Of a stretch of 64,000 bases of DNA, positions 34,396 to 42,673 are shown in pieces; position 1 is the stretch's first letter, and each line of letters starts with the position of its first letter. Both the position numbers and the translations under genes were made by a program. Location: the NCBI GenBank assembly GCA_002437245.1, contig DJOQ01000022.1:1-64000 (forward strand). The letters are read 5' to 3'. Source of the stretch: Ruminococcaceae bacterium UBA6434. GTDB lineage: Bacteria; Bacillota; Clostridia; Oscillospirales; Acutalibacteraceae. The notes beneath the pieces were generated by a model. That model was given only the letters and a program-made list of their open reading frames with translations. It did no database searches and was not told where the DNA came from.

Positions 34396-37300
34396 ATGGG
34401 AAAATTCAGATGCATGGGTTGTATGGAGGAATACGATGACAGCACAACCGTGTGCCCGTACTGCGGCTATGTAAAAGGGACTCCGGCAAAAGAAATATAT
34501 CAACTTCAACCGGAGAGTATACTGAGCGGAAGATATATTATAGGCAAGGTTTTGGGTTTCGGCGGCTTCGGTATAACATATATTGCTTGGGACAGCGTAT
34601 TGGAGAAAAAGGTTGCCGTAAAAGAGTATTTGCCGAGTGATTTTGCCACAAGAATGCCGGGGCAAACCTGCGTATCGGTGTATGAGGGCGAAAAAGAGGA
34701 GCAATTTAAGTCGGGACTCAGAAGCTTTATTGAGGAATCACAGCGCCTCGCCAAATTTAATTCCGTAGACGGAATAGTCAATATTTATGACAGCTTTGCG
34801 GAAAACGGTACGGCATATATAATTATGGAATACCTTGACGGCCGTACTTTGAAGTCTATTCTGAAAGAAAAAGGAAAAATTCCGTATCAGGAGGCCATAG
34901 GATATGCTCTGCCGGTGCTTTACGCGCTTGAAAATGTACATAAAGCCGGAATAATTCACAGAGATATAGCACCCGATAACATCTTTATAACAAATGACGG
35001 TAAAGTGAAACTGCTTGATTTCGGCGCCGCAAGATACGCTACAACTCTGCATTCAAAGAGCCTTTCGGTTATTTTAAAACCCGGATATGCGCCGGAAGAA
35101 CAGTACAGAACAAGGGGTAATCAAGGTCCGTGGACAGATGTGTATGCTATGGCAGCTACACTTTACCGTGCCATAACGGGCGTAATCCCTGAGGATTCAC
35201 TTGAAAGAACAGCCAATGATACAGTCAAGGAACCGTCAAAACTCGGGATAAAATTGCCGCAGAATATTGAGAACGCCATAATGAATGCTCTGAATATAAA
35301 GGCGGAGGACAGAATACAGTCCGCCAAGGAGTTTGCGGATGCATTGGCCGGTGAGATAGAGCTTGAAAGAGTAATTATCAAGCAAAAAAAAGAAGATGTA
35401 GGTAAATGGCCGATTTGGCAAAAAGGTTTGCTCGGCGGAGCCGTGGCGGCGGTGGTTGCTGTTGTTGTACTTATAACAACAGGTGTAATCAAAACTCCGC
35501 TCACGCAAGACCGTTTGCCGAATGTTATAGATATGTCTGTGGAAGACGCGGAAAAAGCACTTGCGCCGTATGGGTATAACTACATGAAAGATTCGGAAAG
35601 CCTTGATTTAATTACCGAGGCTGAAAGTGACTTTTCTTCCGCAGATGAATCGAGTTTAGATGCTTCAACCGCCGAACCTTCTTCGAATACTCCTGCGGAA
35701 ACAGATGATACTTCTCTATCGGGTATGTCATTTGCCCCCATGAGCGCCGATATGGTCTCTGTTAACGGTGAGCCTACCGGAGAAGTATCAAGTGAATCCG
35801 CAACGGAAAGCGCGGAGGCGGCAAACAAAATACGAATTGAAGACAAAGTATACGACAGTGATATTCCCGAAAATTTGATTCTCGCACAGTCGCCGAATGC
35901 CGGTTCGAGAATCAACAAGGAGAAATATCCCGATGTTTATCTTACACTTTCGGCGGGAGCCGAGGAAATATATCTTCCGGATGACAGCTTTGTCGGTATG
36001 AATAAGGATGAAGTGGTGGCAAAGCTCGAAGAACTGGGCTTTACGGTAAATGTGGTAGAACAGGCGAGCTCTGAATTTGCACCGGGATATATTATCTCAC
36101 AAGACTATGAGCCCGGCACAAAGCTCCGCAAGGGTGACACGATAACAATCACCGTGTCAACGGGTTCGGATGGAGCAAAGGTTGCGTCTTTTGTGCCGGA
36201 TGTCGTCGGCAGAACTTTTGAAGAAGCAAAGCAAATTATCAACGGTGCTTCGCTCTATATAGCGGTACAGAGCGAAGAATACAGCGATACCGTGCCCAAG
36301 GGTTGTGTAATATCTCAGGACCCGGTACCCGGCAGCGGTGCAACAACCAATGAAACGGTTGTCTCTCTGGTAATCAGTAAAGGCAGCGAAAAGGATGCAA
36401 CAACACGTGTCCCGGATGTTACAAGCCGAAAGCTTGAAAGAGCAAAGCAGATGCTCACAAGCAGCAATTTGAATATAAACATAGAATATGCATACAGCAA
36501 CACCATAGCGGCGGGAACGGTAATTTCACAGGATATAAGTCCCGACAGTAAAGTGCCAGTCGGAACAACGGTGACCGTTATAGTGTCTCAGGGAGCAAGG
36601 GATGATTCCAAGGCGCAACAGGAGCAGGCTACAAAACGCGCGGAAGAACCGATTACAAGCCCCACCAAAAAATCCGATGATAAACAGCCGAAGCCCGATA
36701 TTACAGCTCCTCCTGTAACAGCTCCGCCCACAACAAGCGATACACGGGTAAAAGTTCCGGATGTTGTCGGTTTGAGTGAGACTTCTGCAAAGAACAGATT
36801 GGATAATTTTAACGTGACCATTGTATATGTGTACAGTTCAAGAACCGCCAAAGGATACGTTGCGGAGCAGAGCTTGGCGAATGGCAGTAAGGTTAACAAA
36901 GGAACTTCGATAACGCTGAAAGTCAGCGCCGGGGCAGCTGAATACGCATGGATAACTTCGTCTTCGTGGCCGTCGGGCGGCAATACAAATTATACGGTAG
37001 AGTACCGAAAGAAATATAAAACACAATCAGGATATAATAAGGATAACTGGGTCTTTACCGGCTCTTATCAAAATGAGTATTGTGATTTTTACAGGTTGAC
37101 TGATGGCAGCGGCCATAGCGAACGACACGCGAATATCGAAATATTTAATGTTTACAATGATAAAGCGGGCTCTTATGTTAACGGCAATAAAAAGGTGGTT
37201 GTGACAGAAAACGGAGAGACCGGAAATTATTACTATTTCCATTGGTGTAGAGGCAGGAAGTTGCAAAGCGGACCGATAAACAGCTCTGTTTGTATCGGAG

Positions 37301-37653
37301 GGCAATATCAATGCCGAACCGGCAATAAAACTGTGACCTTCCCAGACCCACATTATCATGCCTTTGTCGGAGACGGATATGTAGACAGATGGAGCGGAAT
37401 TACTTGCCAAAAGGCAAATTGGGGTGTGTGCGGAGATTCGTATTGGTTCTATCGCATACCTATAAGACGACAGACTATATCAAGCTATGAAAACAGACCC
37501 GTATATGTTTATAACGGTGTATGGACTTATACAGGAGAAACCGGCAGTTGGAGCTCCACAACCTCGCGTAAAGATTCCTATTCACCCTCAAATTCTTCTT
37601 CGGGATATGATATAGAATATCGGTACAGAGAAAATTTACAGGTTTATGATTGA
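34396..37653 (+). CDS. Zinc-ribbon PASTA Ser/Thr kinase with novel C-terminal region
   Basis: A 1085-residue protein. Zinc ribbon Cys6, Cys9, Cys20, Cys23; kinase about 46-315 with GFGGFGITY, Lys76, HRDIAPDN and LDFGAARY; membrane segment about 345-368; then extracellular PASTA units beginning near 373 (divergent, interrupted by an acidic Ser/Thr-rich insert), 524, 598, 670 and 784. PASTA domains of PrkC/PknB bind muropeptides or lipid II. A Thr/Pro linker separates unit four from five. The last 240 residues (about 846-1085) are rich in Tyr, Trp and Cys and do not match a domain I know, apart from similarity in style to clostridial YRYR-ending surface modules. Not the usual PrkC, which lacks the zinc ribbon. 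Confidence 0.92.
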   Translation: MGKFRCMGCMEEYDDSTTVCPYCGYVKGTPAKEIYQLQPESILSGRYIIGKVLGFGGFGITYIAWDSVLEKKVAVKEYLPSDFATRMPGQTCVSVYEGEKEEQFKSGLRSFIEESQRLAKFNSVDGIVNIYDSFAENGTAYIIMEYLDGRTLKSILKEKGKIPYQEAIGYALPVLYALENVHKAGIIHRDIAPDNIFITNDGKVKLLDFGAARYATTLHSKSLSVILKPGYAPEEQYRTRGNQGPWTDVYAMAATLYRAITGVIPEDSLERTANDTVKEPSKLGIKLPQNIENAIMNALNIKAEDRIQSAKEFADALAGEIELERVIIKQKKEDVGKWPIWQKGLLGGAVAAVVAVVVLITTGVIKTPLTQDRLPNVIDMSVEDAEKALAPYGYNYMKDSESLDLITEAESDFSSADESSLDASTAEPSSNTPAETDDTSLSGMSFAPMSADMVSVNGEPTGEVSSESATESAEAANKIRIEDKVYDSDIPENLILAQSPNAGSRINKEKYPDVYLTLSAGAEEIYLPDDSFVGMNKDEVVAKLEELGFTVNVVEQASSEFAPGYIISQDYEPGTKLRKGDTITITVSTGSDGAKVASFVPDVVGRTFEEAKQIINGASLYIAVQSEEYSDTVPKGCVISQDPVPGSGATTNETVVSLVISKGSEKDATTRVPDVTSRKLERAKQMLTSSNLNINIEYAYSNTIAAGTVISQDISPDSKVPVGTTVTVIVSQGARDDSKAQQEQATKRAEEPITSPTKKSDDKQPKPDITAPPVTAPPTTSDTRVKVPDVVGLSETSAKNRLDNFNVTIVYVYSSRTAKGYVAEQSLANGSKVNKGTSITLKVSAGAAEYAWITSSSWPSGGNTNYTVEYRKKYKTQSGYNKDNWVFTGSYQNEYCDFYRLTDGSGHSERHANIEIFNVYNDKAGSYVNGNKKVVVTENGETGNYYYFHWCRGRKLQSGPINSSVCIGGQYQCRTGNKTVTFPDPHYHAFVGDGYVDRWSGITCQKANWGVCGDSYWFYRIPIRRQTISSYENRPVYVYNGVWTYTGETGSWSSTTSRKDSYSPSNSSSGYDIEYRYRENLQVYD

Positions 37654-37679
37654 CAGACGCTTTTTTTGAGGAGCAAAGC

Positions 37680-40600
37680 ATGAAAAAATCAATACGTTTT
37701 ATATCGGTTTTTATAGCACTTACTCTTATAGCTTTATCGCTGCCCGTTTCATTTGCCTGTCCGCCGCCTTTTGACGAATTGGACGCGGAAATTCAAAATC
37801 GGCAGAGAATGTCCGACAGAATTTGTCCGAGTGAAATTAAGACGGACAAATACACATTTAAGTATTCGACTGCGGACGGAGAAAAGACGAGAATTGAATT
37901 TGATGACGGCGGAACGCTTGTTCTTGATTGGATTTGCCGTATAGATAATAAAACCGGAGAGAACACCGCAATTATTAAAGATGCATTATTCGGCCTTGCG
38001 GCGGATGATAATTATGTCTATTACGCTTCTTGGAAGCTGTCCGACGGCGGTATCAAGGGTGTAAATTACATAAGGACGGATTATAACGGCGATAACAAAC
38101 AAATCTTATATACCGATTCGTACACACCTTACGGTTCCGGAGTGGGTGATCCGCCGAACTTTTTGTTAACGTCCCGTGCACTTTATGTATATAAATTTAA
38201 CCTCGTTGAAATCTCTCTTGATAATTTTGAAAAAACCGTTCTTGTCGAAAGCGTACAGGACCATACAGGTGAAGCCGAATGGATGAATCTTGATTTTGTT
38301 TATGACGATACCTTTTATTTTTCGGTGGAGTGCAACGGAATATGTAATACCGATAACTGCTACATGCTTACTCCGATAAAAACGGGTTATTTGTGCTTTG
38401 CTCCGGATGTTGAGGCTTGTCCCGACACATTTCGTCTCCTTTTGGATGAAAACGACAAAGAGGCAAAAAAGGCAATGCCGGCATTCACGAATACGTCATT
38501 AGGTCAAAAGGCGGAGTTAACATCGGAGGGTATACATATTTATCCTTATTCCTCAAATACCGAAAGCTTCCCGGGCTGTTGGTACAAATTTGACGATGAC
38601 AAGTTTACAATTGATGAAGAGCGGCAAAGCAGTAAAAATCCGGATACAATACAGTATTTGCTGTTTTCCGACCTGGCATATAAAAATCTTGATAATGTCA
38701 AGGGAAAGTACATCAAAGATATTGCGGATGATTTGTATCCGAACGACGGCTCCGCCGATAATCGCTTCCAAAACATAACGGGTAAAATCCAAAAGGCAGC
38801 GGTTATGAAAAAATATCTGACCGACTGGACTGTTAAAGACACCTTGCGAAGCTCAAACGGATTTTATGCGGCAATATTTCACAATGAAAAAAGCGATAAT
38901 TATGTCTTGGCGGTAAGAGGGTCGCAAAGTCTTTTTTCATACGAGGGGCTGAAAGATTGGTCAGATGATATAATTTACAGTGTGCGCAATGAAATATCCT
39001 TGCAAATGAAAGAGGTGCCGAATCTCGTAGGGGATTATTTAGCTCAAAACAGCGATATTTTACCGCGACTGTCGGTTACGGGGCACTCTCTCGGCGGAGG
39101 CCTCGGCATAATGATCTCCAATATGTACGGGTTATATGCCGAAACCTTTGATGCATCACCCATGCTTGATGTCTCATATTACAGAATGACATTTGAATAT
39201 ACCGCCAATTTCAACGGCATAGACAAGTGGATATATTTGGACCATGTAGGCGATGGTGATTCTATCGGCGGTCATGAATATGATTATAAAAATGCCGTAA
39301 AGCATAAAAAACAGGCTAATGTAATCACAACACCTTCATTATCTCCGGCGCACAGCAGAGATTCTCTCATTACAATAGATGAGAAAAATCAAAAAATTGA
39401 AATGTCCCCGATAACGGACGAGCATTATTCAAAAAACATGGAAAAACTGGCAAAGGCCGTTAAGCACCGTTTTATAGTTGCTGACAGGTGCTTGCCTAAA
39501 GGCTCGCTTGTTATGGGCACATCAAACTATGACAGCCTCTTCGGTTACAGCGGAGATACAACATGGTATATGAATACAATAGCCGTGCCGCATACGGACG
39601 TTATGTACGGAGGTGACGGAGACGACGTTCTCCTTCCGCAGACCGGCGACGATTACATAATAGGCGGTAAAGGTGATGACAGAATTTACGGCGACACCGG
39701 AAATGATGTATATTTTTACAGCCAAGGGGACGGAACAGATGTGATAATCGATTCGTCCGGCAATGATGAGATTTGGCTTTTGAATTATACCAAGGAGCAA
39801 TTAAAAAAGTTTAAGATTGATACGAGCTCAGATAATAATTACATACTTGTCTATGATGACGTCGGTACTTTAATATTTAAAATATGGAAAACTTCCGGTG
39901 TGTCAACGCACAGTGTGGACATTAAATACGTTACCGATGAAAAGACCGAATCATATACAAGACTTGTAGATTGGAACAAGGTAAAAAGTGTTCGTAAACT
40001 AAAAATTGCCTGTCCGGTTGATATCGGTATATATGACGGAAACGGGACCTTGGTAACAACATTGTATGACGGTGAAGAGTCGTTCTTTTCCGATGATAAC
40101 GGTGTGTATTCGGTAGTATATGACGGTGAAGAATATGTCAAATGTATTGATATAAGCGATGAATCTTACAGTTTTGTTATTTCAGGCAAAGATAACGGCA
40201 CTATGTGTATAGATGAGAGCTTTGAATCCGACAACGGAAAGTTACTTACCGAATATACCGCGGAATCTGTACCTGTTTATAAAGCGAGTACATATAAGCT
40301 CAGTTTAAACGGTGATGATGAGCCGCAACTCGACGGAACAGAATATAATATTGAATTTGATAAAAAACAATATGTTCCTGTCTTATCTGCTGAAATTAAA
40401 AAGGATAATATAAGGATTGCCGTAGAGAAGGGTAAGCAGCTTTCCGTCAATGTCAATCCGCAAAACGCAGATAATAAGAATGTTGAGTGGGCGTCAATGG
40501 ATGAAAACATAGCTACGGTTGATGAAAACGGTTATGTAAAAGGCGTGGCGATCGGAGAGACGACCGTTGTTGCGGAAATAGACGGTAAAACGGCGGTATG

Positions 40601-41093
40601 TACCGTAAAGGTTGCGGAAAAGCAGTTCAATTATCTGATTTTAATTATCCCTATTGTGTTGATTTTGTTAATCGGTATTGTTGTTTTGGTTGTTGTAACC
40701 GTAAAAAGAAAAAACAAAAAGACTCTTATGCCTTGCGAAAACGGACAGCATCGCAAAAGTGCGTTTTGCGGCAGATTAAAAGTTGTAAGCGGTAATCAGT
40801 TCGGGCAGGAATACAGTCTCGATTTGCAGAACGAAAAATCTGTAGGAAAAGCGCAGGATTGTGATATTAAGCTCGATGAAACATATAAAAAAGTCAGTCG
40901 TCGACACTGCGTTATAAAGTTATCGGAAAACGGTTTGGGATATGAGGTTATGGATACTTCAAGTAACGGCACATACGTTCAAAAAATCAGACTGCCGAGA
41001 AATGAGTTTGCATTTATACCGGCCGGAGCAACCTTACTTTTGGCGGATACCGAGTGCAAGATCTTGTTACTGCCGCCGATAAAGAACAGCTGA
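37680..41093 (+). CDS. Anchored lipase-like/RTX/Big_2 protein with cytosolic FHA domain
   Basis: A 1137-residue protein and the last gene of the cluster. Signal peptide 1-26; an N-terminal beta-rich region; an alpha/beta-hydrolase of lipase class 3 type with the nucleophile elbow TGHSLGGGLG near 466-475; RTX calcium-binding nonapeptides about 640-700 (GGDGDDVLL, GGKGDDRIYGDTGNDVY); a Big_2 Ig-like domain about 903-979; a membrane segment about 981-1008; and a cytosolic FHA domain about 1030-1135 (GKAQDCDI, SRRHCV, SSNGTYV). The FHA has GK where GR is usual. The enzyme part would act outside the cell while its tail can dock to phospho-Thr inside. ATG 37680 chosen for GAGGAG and the signal peptide. 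Confidence 0.9.
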   Translation: MKKSIRFISVFIALTLIALSLPVSFACPPPFDELDAEIQNRQRMSDRICPSEIKTDKYTFKYSTADGEKTRIEFDDGGTLVLDWICRIDNKTGENTAIIKDALFGLAADDNYVYYASWKLSDGGIKGVNYIRTDYNGDNKQILYTDSYTPYGSGVGDPPNFLLTSRALYVYKFNLVEISLDNFEKTVLVESVQDHTGEAEWMNLDFVYDDTFYFSVECNGICNTDNCYMLTPIKTGYLCFAPDVEACPDTFRLLLDENDKEAKKAMPAFTNTSLGQKAELTSEGIHIYPYSSNTESFPGCWYKFDDDKFTIDEERQSSKNPDTIQYLLFSDLAYKNLDNVKGKYIKDIADDLYPNDGSADNRFQNITGKIQKAAVMKKYLTDWTVKDTLRSSNGFYAAIFHNEKSDNYVLAVRGSQSLFSYEGLKDWSDDIIYSVRNEISLQMKEVPNLVGDYLAQNSDILPRLSVTGHSLGGGLGIMISNMYGLYAETFDASPMLDVSYYRMTFEYTANFNGIDKWIYLDHVGDGDSIGGHEYDYKNAVKHKKQANVITTPSLSPAHSRDSLITIDEKNQKIEMSPITDEHYSKNMEKLAKAVKHRFIVADRCLPKGSLVMGTSNYDSLFGYSGDTTWYMNTIAVPHTDVMYGGDGDDVLLPQTGDDYIIGGKGDDRIYGDTGNDVYFYSQGDGTDVIIDSSGNDEIWLLNYTKEQLKKFKIDTSSDNNYILVYDDVGTLIFKIWKTSGVSTHSVDIKYVTDEKTESYTRLVDWNKVKSVRKLKIACPVDIGIYDGNGTLVTTLYDGEESFFSDDNGVYSVVYDGEEYVKCIDISDESYSFVISGKDNGTMCIDESFESDNGKLLTEYTAESVPVYKASTYKLSLNGDDEPQLDGTEYNIEFDKKQYVPVLSAEIKKDNIRIAVEKGKQLSVNVNPQNADNKNVEWASMDENIATVDENGYVKGVAIGETTVVAEIDGKTAVCTVKVAEKQFNYLILIIPIVLILLIGIVVLVVVTVKRKNKKTLMPCENGQHRKSAFCGRLKVVSGNQFGQEYSLDLQNEKSVGKAQDCDIKLDETYKKVSRRHCVIKLSENGLGYEVMDTSSNGTYVQKIRLPRNEFAFIPAGATLLLADTECKILLLPPIKNS

Positions 41094-41140
41094 AATTTAT
41101 AATGCAAAAAACAGACGATTATTTGCTGTTATATTCCCCT

Positions 41141-41190
41141 AAAGAAACAGGCTGTAAAAAACGGAAGTTTTTTACAGCCTGTTTCTTTCC
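41141..41190. terminator. Strong bidirectional terminator ending the kinase/FHA cluster
   Basis: A perfect 22-bp stem (41141-41162 with 41167-41188) with a 4-base loop, A- and T-rich at its ends, between the cluster and the convergent rmuC. Confidence 0.9.
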
Positions 41191-41201
41191 TGCCCAATAT
41201 T

Positions 41202-42515
41202 TTAATTGTCGTCCTCAGTATCGGCGAAGCCTTGGTCTATCGACAATATATTTTCCGCCTCGGAGCGCTCTATATCTTCGATGCCGCGAAGCTTTTTCTG
41301 AATTATGGAATTGCGGTGCTGTGCGTCGTCAAGCGAACGTCCTGCGTCATCTATCTTTTTCTTTGCTTTTTGCAGCACGGTGCCGAAAATATCATACTGC
41401 GTTTTGCACGCGGCGAGCAGCTTTCTGACCTCGTTTGCCTTTTCGTTTATGGCTACGGTCTTAAAGCCCATTGACAGCGAATTCAAAAGCGCGGTTATGG
41501 TAATAGGTCCGGCTATCATAATGTTGTATTCATTTTGCAATTTTTCGGGAAGTCCCGAACGAGAAGACGCAATTTCGGCGTACAGCCCCTCGGTTGCGAG
41601 ATACATTATGGCATACGGTGTGGTTTTGGGTACATTTATGTATTTGCGTATATCCTTTGCCTCGCTGAGAATTCTGTCCTCAAGTGCTTTTCTGGCGGCG
41701 GCTACGGCAGCGGCATCGGCGTTGTCGGCGGCGTCGCAAAGGCGTATGTAATCCTCCATCGGGAATTTTGAATCTATCGGGAGAAGCGCCGGTTCTGCGC
41801 CCTTTTCGCCGGACGGTATTTTTATTGCGAATTCAACGCGCTCGGTGGATTTTTCGCCCGTTGCCACATTCTCTTCGTACATGGTGGGTATGGTCTGGTC
41901 GAGTATGCCCTTGAGCTGAACCTCTGCCCATGTGCCGCGCGCCTTAACATTTGTAAGAACGCGGTTGAGAGTTGTTACATTGTTTGTAACGCCGTTTGAA
42001 AGCTCTTTCATCTCGCCGAGCGATTTGTACAGCTTTTCAAGCTGTTCGGAGACGGTCTTAAACGAACTGTCAAGGCGCGTTGTAAGAGTTGAGGTGAGCT
42101 TTTCGTCAACGGTCATACGCATCTGGTCAAGCTTCTTTTCATTGCTTTCCTGCATCTTTTGAATACTTGCTTCTATTACTTTAGACTGACGCTCATTTTG
42201 CTCAATGCTCTTATCGCGTATCATATTGAGCGACTGTGCTATGGTTTCGTTCATCTTTTCGCGGTTTTCATAATTTAGCTTTGTCATTGCCTCAAGCTTT
42301 GCCGACATATTTTCAAGGCTTCGGTTGGTTTCTATCCTGTTGCGCTGAAATTCGTCCGAGGTGTTTTTGGTAAGATCGGCTATTTTGGAGTTCAATACGG
42401 CAAAATCTTCCGAGGAGCTTTGCTTTGCCGCTCTTTTAGAAAAAATCAAGGCTCCGAGCGCGCAAATAAGCGACAGAACGGAAATTACGGATAATATTAT
42501 TTCAAACGTTTGCAT
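41202..42515 (-). CDS. rmuC: DNA recombination protein RmuC
   Basis: A 437-residue protein with an N-terminal membrane anchor, a long coiled coil (about 30-180) and a C-terminal nuclease-like domain with family motifs KARGTWAEVQLKGILDQ, PIDSKFPMEDY and YLATEGLYAEI. RmuC proteins limit inversions at short inverted repeats; the biochemical role is not settled. Standard length and a good AAAGGAG ribosome-binding site. Confidence 0.92.
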   Translation of the reverse strand: MQTFEIILSVISVLSLICALGALIFSKRAAKQSSSEDFAVLNSKIADLTKNTSDEFQRNRIETNRSLENMSAKLEAMTKLNYENREKMNETIAQSLNMIRDKSIEQNERQSKVIEASIQKMQESNEKKLDQMRMTVDEKLTSTLTTRLDSSFKTVSEQLEKLYKSLGEMKELSNGVTNNVTTLNRVLTNVKARGTWAEVQLKGILDQTIPTMYEENVATGEKSTERVEFAIKIPSGEKGAEPALLPIDSKFPMEDYIRLCDAADNADAAAVAAARKALEDRILSEAKDIRKYINVPKTTPYAIMYLATEGLYAEIASSRSGLPEKLQNEYNIMIAGPITITALLNSLSMGFKTVAINEKANEVRKLLAACKTQYDIFGTVLQKAKKKIDDAGRSLDDAQHRNSIIQKKLRGIEDIERSEAENILSIDQGFADTEDDN

Positions 42516-42545
42516 AAATTCAGTCTCCTTTATTCTTTATAATAT

Positions 42546-42574
42546 ATTATAGGTGAGATAAAGTCCTGAGTCAA
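42546..42574 (-). promoter_or_regulatory. rmuC promoter
   Basis: Near-consensus minus-strand -35 TTGACT (42569-42574) and -10 TATAAT (42546-42551), 17-base spacer. Confidence 0.8.
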
Positions 42575-42673
42575 TATAACAAATGTGTGGATTTTAAGAG
42601 CCTTTTGTGCTAAAATGAATTCAGTGCTATACCCTATGGGGCACAACATCATTACTTTATAGGGGTAATTAAA

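Noticed and set aside
24483..41093. Type VII or type VI secretion locus
   Set aside because: Kinase, PP2C and FHA genes suggested it, but no secretion ATPase, WXG100/LXG substrate or sheath gene lies in the window.
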